Source: VAZQ01 sp963841705 (GTDB lineage Bacteria > Pseudomonadota > Alphaproteobacteria > Rhizobiales > Xanthobacteraceae). Taken from it: 64,000 bases of DNA. Numbering within the stretch: the stretch's first letter is position 1; each line of letters starts with the position of its first letter. The position numbers and the translations under genes were made by a program. The notes beneath the pieces were generated by a model. It did not search any database. It saw nothing but the letters and a program-made list of their open reading frames with translations, and had not been told where the DNA came from. Shown here one piece after another: positions 19,412 through 27,982 of the stretch. The stretch spans positions 124,001 through 188,000 of the forward strand of contig CAWJDY010000063.1 in the NCBI GenBank assembly GCA_963841705.1, written 5' to 3'.

Positions 19412-20704
19412 TCAATAGCGGTGACTGATGGGGAGCTCCTCGGCCGGGAAGAGCGTGATCACCCGGTGTCCCTTGTCGGTCACCACGACTTCTTCTTCTA
19501 TGCGCGCCGCGGAAAAGCCGTCGGCGGCGGGGCAATAGGTCTCCAGCGCAAACACCATGCCCTCCTTGATCTCGGTGGGGTGGTCGAGGGATACCACCCG
19601 CGAGATGATCGGCCGCTCGTGCAGCGCGAGCCCGAGCCCATGGCCGAACTGCAGGCCGAACGCCGTCATCTCGTCCGGGAACCCGAAATCCTGCGCCTTC
19701 GGCCAGACCTTGCAGATCTTGTCGGTCGTGACCCCGGGCTTGATCAGCGCGATCGCCTTGTCCAGCCACTCGCGCGCCTTCTTGTAGGCGTCGTGCTGGA
19801 CGGGGGTGGCGCGGCCCACATTGAAGGTGCGGTAGTAGCAGGTGCGGTAGCCCATGAAGGCCTGCAGGATGTCGAAGAACGCCTGATCCCCCGGGCGCAG
19901 CATGCGGTCGGTGAAATTGTGCGGGTGCGGGTTGCAGCGCTCCCCTGAGATGGCGTTGATCGCCTCCACGTCATCCGAGCCGTGCCGGTACAGGAACTCG
20001 TTGACCTTGCCGACGATGTCGTTCTCGCGCACCCCCGGCTTGAGCTCCTCGTTGATGAGGTGATAGGCGCCGTCCACCATGGCGGCGGCGCGGTTGAGCA
20101 GCGCGATCTCGTCGATGCTCTTGATCTCGCGCGCCTCCAGCATGATCTGCTGGCCGTCGGCGATCTTGAGCCCGGCTTTCTGCAGCTCGAACAGCATCGG
20201 CGGCTCGATGATGTCGATGCCGACCGGCATCTTGTGCACCCCCGCGTCTTTGAGCAGCGAGGCGATCTCCTTGGCGTGGCGCTCCATCAGCCCGAATGCG
20301 GGATTGACCGTGCCGCGCAATCCGATGAGGCCGGCCTTGCAGTTCTCCGGCTTGAGCCATGGGGTGTAGAGCTTGTGATGCACCGCGGCGGAGCCGAAAT
20401 CCCACAGGATCGGCTCGCCGTCGCGGGCGAGCAGCGCCCAGCGGCAGAGCTTGTCGCGCTCCCATTCCCCGATCTTGGTCGAGGTGATGTAGCGGATGTT
20501 GTTGACGTCGAAGACGAGGAGCGCGCCGAGGTCGGAGCTTTCCAGTGCCTGGCGCACGCGCGAGAGGCGATAGCGATGGAGCCGGCGGTAATCGACGCGC
20601 TCCTCGAAATCCACCCCCATGGTGCCGAGCGCCGGCAGCGCGCGTCCCCAGTTGTATCGCGGGTTGATGTCGTCGGCGCTGATCTTGCGCACGGTCTCGT
20701 CCAT
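19412..20704 (-). CDS. M24 (Xaa-Pro dipeptidase/DddP-like) family protein with altered metal site
   Basis: A 430-residue pita-bread-fold protein with N-terminal creatinase-like domain (RLHRYRLSRVRQALE, LLVFDVNNIRYIT) and C-terminal M24 domain. Four metal ligands are seen: D278, H355 (FGHGLGLALHE), E388 (FALET) and E403 (RIEEE). The second Asp, 11 residues after the first in canonical M24 enzymes, is C289 here. The N-terminal pattern resembles DMSP lyase DddP as well as dipeptidases, so activity is uncertain; it may be a lyase or non-classical hydrolase. AGGAG precedes the ATG at 20704. Confidence 0.8.
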   Translation of the reverse strand: MDETVRKISADDINPRYNWGRALPALGTMGVDFEERVDYRRLHRYRLSRVRQALESSDLGALLVFDVNNIRYITSTKIGEWERDKLCRWALLARDGEPILWDFGSAAVHHKLYTPWLKPENCKAGLIGLRGTVNPAFGLMERHAKEIASLLKDAGVHKMPVGIDIIEPPMLFELQKAGLKIADGQQIMLEAREIKSIDEIALLNRAAAMVDGAYHLINEELKPGVRENDIVGKVNEFLYRHGSDDVEAINAISGERCNPHPHNFTDRMLRPGDQAFFDILQAFMGYRTCYYRTFNVGRATPVQHDAYKKAREWLDKAIALIKPGVTTDKICKVWPKAQDFGFPDEMTAFGLQFGHGLGLALHERPIISRVVSLDHPTEIKEGMVFALETYCPAADGFSAARIEEEVVVTDKGHRVITLFPAEELPISHRY

Positions 20705-20938
20705 GGCGTGCTCCTTGTGCGTTCTATTTGTTGCGCCGGCTCTCGCCTGCATGAGCAAGCAGGGGGCGTGCGCGTCCCCAATGCCTCGGATTGGGAACGT
20801 ATCCTATTGCTCAGCGTACGCGCCTGCCGCGCATACGGCAACGGCAGAGCTATTGCGGGGATTATGCTGTCCCAGCGCAGTGTTTCCAGCGCGGCGGGTT
20901 TGATTTGACTGCATCGGCCGTGCTGCGCGCACGCCTCC

Positions 20939-20967
20939 TGCAGGGGCGGGTTCAAACCCGCCCCCAC
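20939..20967. repeat. 29-bp palindromic repeat family, copy 2
   Basis: A perfect 10-bp inverted repeat GGGGCGGGTT / AACCCGCCCC (20943-20952 and 20955-20964) within the family consensus. Confidence 0.75.
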
Positions 20968-21085
20968 CGCGGGTCGGCTGCGTCTACCTAACAAAAAACA
21001 GGTCGTGCAGGCTCATCGACCGTTGTCGCCGATGGGGGTGTATGGCCGGACAAGACTTTTTTCACCTGCGGTCATCCCATCTTCG

Positions 21086-21120
21086 ATGCACCCGCATGTC
21101 GCTTCGCTCATGCGGGCTAC
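21086..21120. repeat. Partial copy of GTAGCCCG-terminated repeat element
   Basis: The right end CGCTCATGCGGGCTAC (21105-21120) is identical to the right terminal repeat of the element at 49203-49281, preceded by a similar CCCGCATG..GCTT segment. The left terminal repeat is not seen. Confidence 0.65.
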
Positions 21121-21122
21121 GG

Positions 21123-22109
21123 TCACGGCCCCATCGCGAACATCTGCCCCAGATCAGCCGTGCAGGCGCGCCGGTAGATCTCGCTCGCCACGATCATGTC
21201 GGTGCTGGCAATGCCGCAGATCGCAGCGAAGCTGCGCTCCCCCGGTTTCGCTTTCGCAGCCGACCCGGCCAGCACCGCCTGCAACGCGACGCTCGTTTTG
21301 ATGGCCGCGAGCGCGTTCGGTCTTTTGCTCTGCAGGCGGCTCTTGAAGTTGGCGGGATCGTCCGACACCACGCGCGCCACGACGGCGATGACCTCATCGC
21401 GCCAGGAATTGAGGATGTCGAGCGGAATAAAGAGAGAGCCAGGGGAGAGCCACTCCGCGCGCACCGGTCGCTCCGCGGCGGGTGGTATCGCGGATATGAT
21501 AACGTCCACGCCTTCGATGGCCGAACGCACATCATCGACTGTGGTGAGCGGGACTGAGCTCTCGCGCTGCATCTCGGCGCAGAAGGCGACGCGCGAGGCG
21601 CCCGTGCGCGAGGCGACAAATACCCGCTCGATCGCGGGACATGCGCCGAGCAACATGCGCAGGGTCCAGCGCGCCAGCCGGCCGCATCCGATCAGCCCAA
21701 GGCTCCTCGGCGGCGCGGGAAGGATATGCTTCACCGCGACCGTCGCGCAGGCAGCGGTGCGCACGAAGGTGACGTGCATGCCTTCCATGATGCATAGGGG
21801 CAGGCCGCTGTCGGGATCGTTAAGGATGATGATCCCGCTGTAGTCGGGAAGGCCGCGCTGCGCATTACCGGGAAAATACGACACCCACTTCATGCCGAGC
21901 GCGGGCGCGCCCTCGATCCAGGCCGGCATGGCATGGAGAATGTTGTCCGTCGTGCGCGGATGCACGCCGATTTTCATCGGCACCTCCACGCCGCCCTGCG
22001 CATCGAGCAGGTAGACCTGCTCGATCAGCGTGATGATCTCGGCGAGCGACAGGCCGACCGCCTGCACGTCGCGTTCGCTCAGGAGCCGAATGGGGGGATG
22101 CGCAGGCAT
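21123..22109 (-). CDS. Ornithine cyclodeaminase/mu-crystallin family protein
   Basis: A 328-residue NAD(P)-dependent family that includes ornithine cyclodeaminase, alanine dehydrogenase and ketimine reductases. The N-terminal substrate domain has VPMKIGVHPR and MKWVSYFPGN (substrate-binding Lys/Arg region). The Rossmann part starts LGLIGCGRLARWTLRML, where the usual GxGxxA is GCGRLA. The substrate is not predictable. A second, frameshifted relative is at 33456-34455. Confidence 0.88.
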   Translation of the reverse strand: MPAHPPIRLLSERDVQAVGLSLAEIITLIEQVYLLDAQGGVEVPMKIGVHPRTTDNILHAMPAWIEGAPALGMKWVSYFPGNAQRGLPDYSGIIILNDPDSGLPLCIMEGMHVTFVRTAACATVAVKHILPAPPRSLGLIGCGRLARWTLRMLLGACPAIERVFVASRTGASRVAFCAEMQRESSVPLTTVDDVRSAIEGVDVIISAIPPAAERPVRAEWLSPGSLFIPLDILNSWRDEVIAVVARVVSDDPANFKSRLQSKRPNALAAIKTSVALQAVLAGSAAKAKPGERSFAAICGIASTDMIVASEIYRRACTADLGQMFAMGP

Positions 22110-22137
22110 TAGCGTCTTATAAATAAATCACGGTGCG

Positions 22138-22196
22138 TAGGGTGGGTTAGCCGTACAAGTCGGCTGGCACAGCCGACTTGTACGGCGTAACCCACC
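22138..22196. repeat. Long hairpin repeat between divergent genes
   Basis: The arms 22141-22166 and 22170-22196 are complementary over 26 bp with a single bulged G at 22187. Ends read GGTGGGTTA and TAACCCACC. It resembles the element at 40112-40169 in its end sequence, and lies between the cyclodeaminase and acyl-CoA dehydrogenase genes. Confidence 0.75.
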
Positions 22197-22276
22197 ATCA
22201 ATACGGATGGACGCATCCGTTCTGCTACGGCTGAATGATGCGGCGCGGCCGAACGATGCGGTGGGAGGATCGCACC

Positions 22277-23446
22277 ATGTCGGTCATATGGCAGCCGGTG
22301 CTGAGCAGGGAGGCGCAGCGGTGGCGCGCCGTCGCGGAACGTGTTGCGCGCGAAAAATTTGCGCCGCTCGCGGAAGAGCTCGATCGCAGCGGCCGCTATC
22401 CCGGCGAGAACGTGCGGGCGCTGGTCGAGCTCGGGCTCGCGGGCCTGTTCATCCCCAAGGAGTATGGCGGGCATGGCGCCGATCTCACCGCCACCGCCGC
22501 GGTGGTCGAGACGATCGCGGAGGGCTGCGCCTCCACCGCGGCGATCCTGTGCACCTATCAGCTTGGCGCCTTTCCCATCCTCCTCGCCGGGTGCGAGGAG
22601 CAGAAGCGGCGCTACCTCGGCGACATGGCCAAGGGCATCGCGACGAGCTTTGCCCTCTCCGAGCGCGCCGCCGGCTCGGACGCGGCGGCGATCGAAGCGA
22701 GCGCGCGGCGCGAGGGCGAGGGCTGGCGCCTGCGCGGGGAGAAATACTGGATCGGGAACGGCGGCGCGTCGCGCCATTACGTGGTGTTTGCGAAGACCGC
22801 CGCGAGCGCGGGCGGACGCGGCATCTCGGCCTTCATGGTCGACAAGGAGGAGCCCGGCGTCGTCATCGACGAGCTCGCCGACAAGATGGGACTGCGCGCA
22901 ACGCAGACGTCCAATCTGAAACTCGATCTCGTGGTGCCCGACAGCGCCCGCGTGGGCGAGCTCAATCGCGGCCTGCGGCTTGCCTTTGCCACGCTCGAGG
23001 TGGGACGCGTGCTGGTGGCTGCGCAATCGCTCGGGCTGGCGCTCGCCGCCTATCGCGCGGCGGCGCGGCGCGCGGTCGAGCGCCGCGCCTTCGGGCAGCC
23101 CATCATCGAGAACCAGACGATCGGCTTTCGCCTCGCCGACATGGCGGTCGAGATCTCGGGGGCGCGCATGCTGCTCTACGAGGCGGCCAAGGCATACGAC
23201 CGGGGTCGCGATCTAGCCACGCTGGGCGCGATGGCGAAGCTGTACGCCTCGGAAGTGGCGCACCGCGCCGCTGATGGCGCAGTGCAGATCTGGGGCGGCG
23301 CCGGCTATTGCAAGCCGAGCCTGGTGGAGCGCCTCTACCGCGATCAGCGCGTGCTCGAAATCTACGAGGGCACCTCGGAGATCCAGCGCCTCGTGCTCGC
23401 GCGTGCCGTGCGCCAGGAGGCCGAGGCGAGGGATACCTCCCCCTGA
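22277..23446 (+). CDS. Acyl-CoA dehydrogenase
   Basis: A 389-residue FAD flavoenzyme that introduces an alpha-beta double bond into an acyl-CoA. Seen are FALSERAAGSDAAAI (FAD/substrate binding), YWIGNGGASRHYVVFAK, and the C-terminal IYEGTSEIQR where E364 is the likely catalytic base. GGGAGGA precedes the ATG at 22277; upstream in-frame ATGs lack sites. The stop codon and last residues (DTSP) come from a dispersed repeat at 23435-23457, so the natural C-terminus has been altered slightly. Electron-transfer flavoprotein genes are not nearby. Confidence 0.92.
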   Translation: MSVIWQPVLSREAQRWRAVAERVAREKFAPLAEELDRSGRYPGENVRALVELGLAGLFIPKEYGGHGADLTATAAVVETIAEGCASTAAILCTYQLGAFPILLAGCEEQKRRYLGDMAKGIATSFALSERAAGSDAAAIEASARREGEGWRLRGEKYWIGNGGASRHYVVFAKTAASAGGRGISAFMVDKEEPGVVIDELADKMGLRATQTSNLKLDLVVPDSARVGELNRGLRLAFATLEVGRVLVAAQSLGLALAAYRAAARRAVERRAFGQPIIENQTIGFRLADMAVEISGARMLLYEAAKAYDRGRDLATLGAMAKLYASEVAHRAADGAVQIWGGAGYCKPSLVERLYRDQRVLEIYEGTSEIQRLVLARAVRQEAEARDTSP

Positions 23447-23544
23447 AAGGGGGAGGTCGGCGAAGCGAAGCGAGCCGGGTGGGGGTCAACTCCGCGACCG
23501 CGATGATCAGCAAATACCAGCGCCAAGCGCGGGACCCCCACCCG
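23435..23544. repeat. Dispersed repeat with two inverted-repeat pairs, overlapping a stop codon
   Basis: ACCTCCCCCT (23435-23444) pairs perfectly with AGGGGGAGGT (23448-23457), and the acyl-CoA dehydrogenase TGA (23444-23446) lies at the loop. A second pair CGGGTGGGGGTC (23476-23487) and GACCCCCACCCG (23533-23544) encloses the rest. GGCGAAGCGAAGCGAGCC between them is typical of a repeat recalled from many alphaproteobacteria. Confidence 0.75.
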
Positions 23545-23548
23545 AAAC

Positions 23549-24757
23549 CTACTCCGCGGCGGCGCGGGCGGAGCTGGTGTGGGCGGAGATGAGGTAATCC
23601 ACCGCCGCCTGCACGCCGCCCTTGCGATGGGGAATGCCGGCAACAGCAAGCGCCATCTCGGTCGTTGCCAAGGCGCCCATCAGCATCCCGTCGTTGAGAT
23701 CGCCGAGATGACCGATGCGGAAATATTTGCCGGCATAAGGCCCGAAGCTCGATCCATAGGAGATGTTGAACATATCCAGCGCCAGACTGCGGAACGCATC
23801 CGCATCGTGGCCGCCAGGGAGCAGCACCGCGGTAACGGTCGGCGAATAGAACCTGGCATCGCGGCACAAGGTCTCCAGCCCCCAGGCGCGCACTGCGGCG
23901 CGCGTTGCCTCGGCGAGCCGCGCATGGCGCGCGAACACGTTATCGAGCCCCTCCTCGTGCAGCATGGCGATGCCTTCAGCGAGGCCGTGCAGCATCTGCG
24001 TCGCCGGAGTGTAGGGAAAGAAGCCGATCTTGTTCATGTGCAGCATGTCGTCCCAGCTCCAGAACGACTTGGGCAGGCGCGCGTTTTTCGCCGCCGCGAG
24101 CGCCTTGTCGCTGATGGCATTGAACGACATCCCGGGCGGCAGCATAAGACCCTTCTGCGCTCCGCCAACGGTCACGTCGACGCCCCACTCGCCATGGCGA
24201 TAGTCGGTCGAGGCGAGCGAGGAGATGGTATCGACGAAGAACAGCGCGGGATGCGAGGCGGCATCGATCGCCTTGCGGATCTCCGGGATGGGCGAGAGGC
24301 AGCCGGTCGAGGTCTCGTTGTGCAGCACGCAGACGGCCTTGATCTCGCGGTTTATGTCCTTGCGCAGACGCTCCTCGATCGCCGCCGGCTCGGCGCCGAT
24401 GCGCCAGTCGGTCTTGATGAACTCCGGCTTGAGGCCGAGCTTCTCGGCCATGGTCTTCCACAGCGTCGCGAACTGGCCGGTCTCCACCATGAGCACGCGG
24501 TCGCCGGGAGAAAGCGTGTTGACGAGGGCCGCCTCCCAGGCGCCGGTGCCGGTCGCGGTGTAGATGATCACAGGCTTGCTGGTCTTGAAGATGGTCTTGA
24601 TGCCGTCGAGGCAGCGCTTGGCGAGCCGGGCGAATTCCGGGCCGCGGTGGTCGATGATGGGCGTATCCATCGCGCGCAGGACGCGATCCGGGAGCGGGGT
24701 CGGCCCCGGGATGTGCAGGAAATGGCGGCCCACCGGGCGCGAGGAATTCTTGGTCAT
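23549..24757 (-). CDS. Serine-glyoxylate type aminotransferase (class V)
   Basis: A 402-residue PLP enzyme of the alanine/serine-glyoxylate aminotransferase group. The N-terminus HFLHIPGPTPLPDRVLRAMD, the FVDTISSLAS cofactor Asp (D176) and the Schiff-base lysine K202 in GGAQKGLMLPPG are all present. Likely donor is L-serine or a related amino acid, giving hydroxypyruvate and glycine; a hydroxypyruvate reductase-like gene is at 49311. AAGGA precedes the ATG at 24757. Confidence 0.9.
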   Translation of the reverse strand: MTKNSSRPVGRHFLHIPGPTPLPDRVLRAMDTPIIDHRGPEFARLAKRCLDGIKTIFKTSKPVIIYTATGTGAWEAALVNTLSPGDRVLMVETGQFATLWKTMAEKLGLKPEFIKTDWRIGAEPAAIEERLRKDINREIKAVCVLHNETSTGCLSPIPEIRKAIDAASHPALFFVDTISSLASTDYRHGEWGVDVTVGGAQKGLMLPPGMSFNAISDKALAAAKNARLPKSFWSWDDMLHMNKIGFFPYTPATQMLHGLAEGIAMLHEEGLDNVFARHARLAEATRAAVRAWGLETLCRDARFYSPTVTAVLLPGGHDADAFRSLALDMFNISYGSSFGPYAGKYFRIGHLGDLNDGMLMGALATTEMALAVAGIPHRKGGVQAAVDYLISAHTSSARAAAE

Positions 24758-25049
24758 CGGCAAGTCCTTGCAGATATTGCAGGATCGGACGATCGGACGC
24801 GGTCACGCAAAGCAAGAGATGGGGCCGCGCTCTGCCGCCATCAAGGACGAATGGCGGGGTCAGTCAAGGGTAGGGCGACGCGTGGCGCGGGGTAGGGAGC
24901 GGGTTGCAAACCCGCCCATGCAAACACCAGCGGCGGCACGCGGACGGGATGGCCGCCAGGATCATAATTTCGTATCACGCACGTTGTCTTATGAGCCTTA
25001 TGAGCGGGGGGGCGCAGTTTTGCTCGCTGACAGGAGAAGCAACCCCAGA
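24758..25049. other. Divergent promoter region with repeat
   Basis: About 290 bases between divergent genes, holding a palindromic repeat copy at 24892-24920. Nothing else is supported. Confidence 0.5.
24892..24920. repeat. 29-bp palindromic repeat family, copy 3
   Basis: GTAGGGAGCGGGTT..AACCCGCCC; inner arms GCGGGTT / AACCCGC pair exactly. Confidence 0.65.
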
Positions 25050-26090
25050 ATGAGATGCCGAGCACCCTCGCCACCGCATGCGCGCACGGTCACGAACGCA
25101 TTCGACCCTGCCATGCCGTCGCGCCGCCGCATCCTGACTGACGTAGCTTCGATTGCTCTGGCCATGATGGTCGGCGCCGGCCGAGGGGTGGCGGAGGAGG
25201 CCAGGCTCGCGCGCATCATCGTGCCATTCGCGCCCGGCGCGGCGGTGGACGTGGTTGCACGCCTGCTGGCGAGCGCCTTGTCGGCTCCATGGGGCAAGAC
25301 GGTGATCGTGGAGAACCGGCCGGGCGGCCGCACGCTCATTGCCGCGGAGGCGGTAGCGCGCAGCGAGCCTGACGGCGATACGCTGCTGCTCTGTCTCGAC
25401 GATACCTTCACCATCGTTCCGCATCTTGCGAAAGAGGCGCCATTCGACCCGAACAAGGAGCTGGTGCCGATCAATCTGGTCGGGACCATCACCATGGCGA
25501 TGGTTGTGAATCCATCCTTGCCTGTGAATTGTCTTCCCGCACTGGTCGACTACGCTCGCGCCAATCCGAACGCGGTGAGCTACGGCTCCTCGGGCTCAGG
25601 AAGCCTGTCGCATCTCGCAATGGAGATCCTCAAGGCGCAAGCCCATATCAACATGGTTCACGTGCCTTATCGAGGCCTTGCCCCTGTCATGACGGCGGTT
25701 CTCGCGGGCGAAGTTCAGACCGCGATTCTCGGATTCGGTTCCTCCCGGAGCATGATCGAGTTGGGACGTCTTCGCCCTATCGCGATCGCATCGCCGGAGC
25801 GCGTGGCTGCACTGCCGGATATCCCGACGACTGGCGAATTCGGCTATGGGCGCGTCGATGCCACCTCTCGGCTGACGCTCGCGGGCCCGGCCAGGATGTC
25901 GGCCGACACCGTCAACAGGGTCAATGCGGCCATCTCGGGCGTGCTCGACAGCCCGGACATGCGCGCACAGATCGCGGCACGCGACATCGTCGTCACCAAC
26001 ATGGGGCCAAAGCCTTTTGCGCAGGAAATCGACAAGCTTTCCCGCCTCAACGCCGAAGCCGTGCGGATCTCGGGCGTCCAAGCGGAGTAG
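25050..26090 (+). CDS. Bug/TctC-family substrate-binding protein
   Basis: About 346 residues. A Tat-like leader SRRRILTDVASIALAMMVGAG precedes the mature Bug fold (LARIIVPFAPGAAVDVVARLLA, then VIVENRPGG, and VSYGSSGSGSLSHLAME). The ATG at 25050 has AGGAGA 12 bases upstream; an ATG at 25113 with a shorter leader is possible but lacks a site. No membrane subunits are nearby. It is followed by an SDR gene, so the pair may handle one compound; the ligand is unknown. Confidence 0.87.
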   Translation: MRCRAPSPPHARTVTNAFDPAMPSRRRILTDVASIALAMMVGAGRGVAEEARLARIIVPFAPGAAVDVVARLLASALSAPWGKTVIVENRPGGRTLIAAEAVARSEPDGDTLLLCLDDTFTIVPHLAKEAPFDPNKELVPINLVGTITMAMVVNPSLPVNCLPALVDYARANPNAVSYGSSGSGSLSHLAMEILKAQAHINMVHVPYRGLAPVMTAVLAGEVQTAILGFGSSRSMIELGRLRPIAIASPERVAALPDIPTTGEFGYGRVDATSRLTLAGPARMSADTVNRVNAAISGVLDSPDMRAQIAARDIVVTNMGPKPFAQEIDKLSRLNAEAVRISGVQAE

Positions 26091-26147
26091 GCCTCGCGCG
26101 GGCCGCCCGCGTGCTCGCGCCTGGGCGTGAACCGGGAAAGGGCATCG

Positions 26148-26981
26148 ATGCGATTACGCGGTCGCGTGGCGCTGGTGACGGGCTGCGGGCCGAACATCAA
26201 TGCGGGCATCGCCTGCGGTCTGGCCGAGGAAGGGGCCAAGCTCGCCTGCGTGGACCGAGTGACGGACTATGCGCAGGCATGTGCGCGCGCGATCCGTCAA
26301 AACGGAGCGGAGGCCGTCGGCCTGACCTGTGACGTCACGCGCGAGGATGAGGTCTCTTCCGCAGTCGCCCGGGCGCAAGCAGCTCTCGGGCCGATCGACG
26401 TGCTGGTCAATGGCGCGGTCCTGCAAATCCGCAAAGGCCTGCTCGATGTATCGCTGGACGAGTTCCAGCGGCAACTGGACGTGAGCCTGGGCGGCGCGCT
26501 GTTGTTCACCAAGCACGTGGCACGTTGCATGATGGCGCATCAACGCCGCGGCAGCATCATCAACATTGGATCGACCGAGGGGCATCAGGGCAATATCGGC
26601 AACATCGCCTACGGGACGGCAAAGGCAGGCCTTCTGCATTTCACCCGTTGCGCCGCCATGGAGCTCGCCGAATTCGGCATTCGGGTGAACAGCCTCTCGC
26701 CCACCGGTACGGACCCGGCGGAGGGCCTCGAGCGTGCCGCAGCCTGGGGCGTGACGTGGAAGCCGGCACTGCAAGCGCCGGCGCGGCCGGATACGAGCTC
26801 AGGGGATCAAGGGGTGCCTCTGCGGCGGCGCCCGGCTCCGAGCCACTACGCGCGTGCCGCGGTGTTCCTGGCTTCGGACGACGCCGAGATGATCACCGGC
26901 ATCGATCTGCGTGTCGATGGCGGCGCGGTGAGCCGCTACTGGCGCTGGAATCCGGGCACGAGAATATTGCCGGCGGAGTGA
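26148..26981 (+). CDS. Short-chain dehydrogenase/reductase
   Basis: A 277-residue NAD(P)-dependent SDR. The cofactor loop is TGCGPNINAG (residues 11-20), a variant of TGxxxGxG. LVNGAV occupies the NNAG position. Catalytic residues are S142, Y155 and K159 (YGTAK). A long insert (about residues 195-235, EGLERAAAWGVTWKP to RRRPAP) before the C-terminal VDGGAVSRYWRW lies where the substrate lid normally is. The ATG at 26148 has GGGAAAGG upstream; a GTG at 26127 is the alternative. Confidence 0.9.
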   Translation: MRLRGRVALVTGCGPNINAGIACGLAEEGAKLACVDRVTDYAQACARAIRQNGAEAVGLTCDVTREDEVSSAVARAQAALGPIDVLVNGAVLQIRKGLLDVSLDEFQRQLDVSLGGALLFTKHVARCMMAHQRRGSIINIGSTEGHQGNIGNIAYGTAKAGLLHFTRCAAMELAEFGIRVNSLSPTGTDPAEGLERAAAWGVTWKPALQAPARPDTSSGDQGVPLRRRPAPSHYARAAVFLASDDAEMITGIDLRVDGGAVSRYWRWNPGTRILPAE

Positions 26982-27003
26982 CCGTCGAAGCGTGAATGGT
27001 AGC

Positions 27004-27258
27004 TCATGGTTGAGGCGACGACCTGGTCACGGCATCGGGCACGACATCTAGTGCCGGGGCAAGCAGGTCCACGCCCTCTTGAACCTTCACCGATCCATGA
27101 TGCGCGCCGAACAGCGAGCCCGCGCGCGCTGTCTGCTCCAGTAAGCTTCGCACGGCCAAGGCGACCGCTTCAGTCTTGTTGCCGGCGGTCAGCCGCTCGG
27201 CAGCTTCTTCGATGAGTGCAACGACTTCCGGACGGTTAATCATAATCACACGCGCCAT
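27004..27258 (-). CDS. VapB-type (Rv0623-like) antitoxin, apparently orphan
   Basis: An 84-residue protein whose start ARVIMINRPEVVALIEEAAERLTAGNKTEAVALAVRSLLEQ is the Rv0623/PSK antitoxin fold, a ribbon-helix-helix-like DNA-binding and toxin-neutralising family. GGAGG precedes the ATG at 27258. The expected PIN-domain VapC toxin gene is absent: the next gene downstream is the SDR, convergent and 22 bases away. The C-terminal half (from FGAHHGSV) is unlike typical VapB and may replace the toxin-binding region. Confidence 0.75.
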   Translation of the reverse strand: MARVIMINRPEVVALIEEAAERLTAGNKTEAVALAVRSLLEQTARAGSLFGAHHGSVKVQEGVDLLAPALDVVPDAVTRSSPQP

Positions 27259-27603
27259 GAAGGCCTCCATAGGAGTAGATTTTACGTATGTAATTGTATG
27301 ATGAGGCCGCGATGCAAGCCTGGAAGATCGTAGGCAGCCGCTACCCCGCGTCCGTCGCCGATGACTTGGAGCGGTCGATCGGTTCGCGGTTCATCACGCC
27401 GTCGCGCACACCTCGACCCGTCGGCTTAGCGACCGCGCATCGGCACTCAAAACATGCTGGGCGCGGCATGGAGCCCATGCCTGAGCACCGCCCTGGAGAA
27501 ATTGCATAGCTCGCAGCTATTATGCGAGCGACAGCCCTCTCGGTCCGGACGCTCGCTCCTTCCCTGGTTTTGGCCGACGAAGACATCGCTGGCGAGGGTC
27601 AAT
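27259..27603. other. Intergenic region between the antitoxin and DUF190 genes
   Basis: About 345 bases. An AT-rich patch at 27280-27300 just upstream of the antitoxin is a likely promoter. A 71-codon frame at 27294-27509 lacks a ribosome binding site and any family feature, so I do not call it. I looked for a fluoride riboswitch before the DUF190-fluC pair and did not find its conserved core. Confidence 0.5.
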
Positions 27604-27963
27604 ATGGATGTACTCAAAGACGCAGTTCTTTTGCGCATCTTCTTTGGAGAGGATGATCGCTTCGAGCATCAGCCACTTTATGAAGCGATTGTGCAAAAAG
27701 CCCGTGAAATGCATCTTGCGGGCGCGACTGTTCTTCGCGGCCCGATGGGCTTCGGGCACTCCAGTCGATTGCATACCGCCAAAGTGCTGCGGCTGTCGTT
27801 TGATCTGCCCATTGTCGTGGAAATCGTGGATAGCGAGGCCAAGATCAACGAGTTCCTCCCCGTGCTCGATGGCATGATGGCGAGCGGTCTCATCACATTG
27901 GAAAAGGTGCAGGTGCTGCAATACGGCAAAGAGCGTCTGAGGGCGCCAGGAAGTCCTGCGTGA
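27604..27963 (+). CDS. DUF190 family protein
   Basis: A 119-residue PII-like ferredoxin-fold protein. Seen are LLRIFFGEDDRFEHQPLYEAIVQKAREMHLAGATVLRG and IVDSEAKINEFLPVLDGMM, the DUF190 core. Such genes are regularly next to fluoride exporter crcB/fluC and probably regulate or assist fluoride efflux. GCGAGGG precedes the ATG. Nineteen bases separate its stop from fluC. Confidence 0.9.
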   Translation: MDVLKDAVLLRIFFGEDDRFEHQPLYEAIVQKAREMHLAGATVLRGPMGFGHSSRLHTAKVLRLSFDLPIVVEIVDSEAKINEFLPVLDGMMASGLITLEKVQVLQYGKERLRAPGSPA

Positions 27964-27982
27964 GCCAGGAACGAAAGCTCTA

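Larger units (their letters stand above)
20705..21122. other. Intergenic region with two dispersed repeats
   Basis: No gene supported. It contains a palindromic repeat copy at 20939-20967 and a partial terminal-inverted-repeat element ending at 21120. Confidence 0.55.

Noticed and set aside
27294..27509. 71-codon plus-strand frame before the DUF190 gene
   Set aside because: No ribosome binding site and no recognisable protein features.
27481..27604. Possible fluoride riboswitch before DUF190-crcB
   Set aside because: The conserved core and pseudoknot elements of the crcB motif could not be found by eye.
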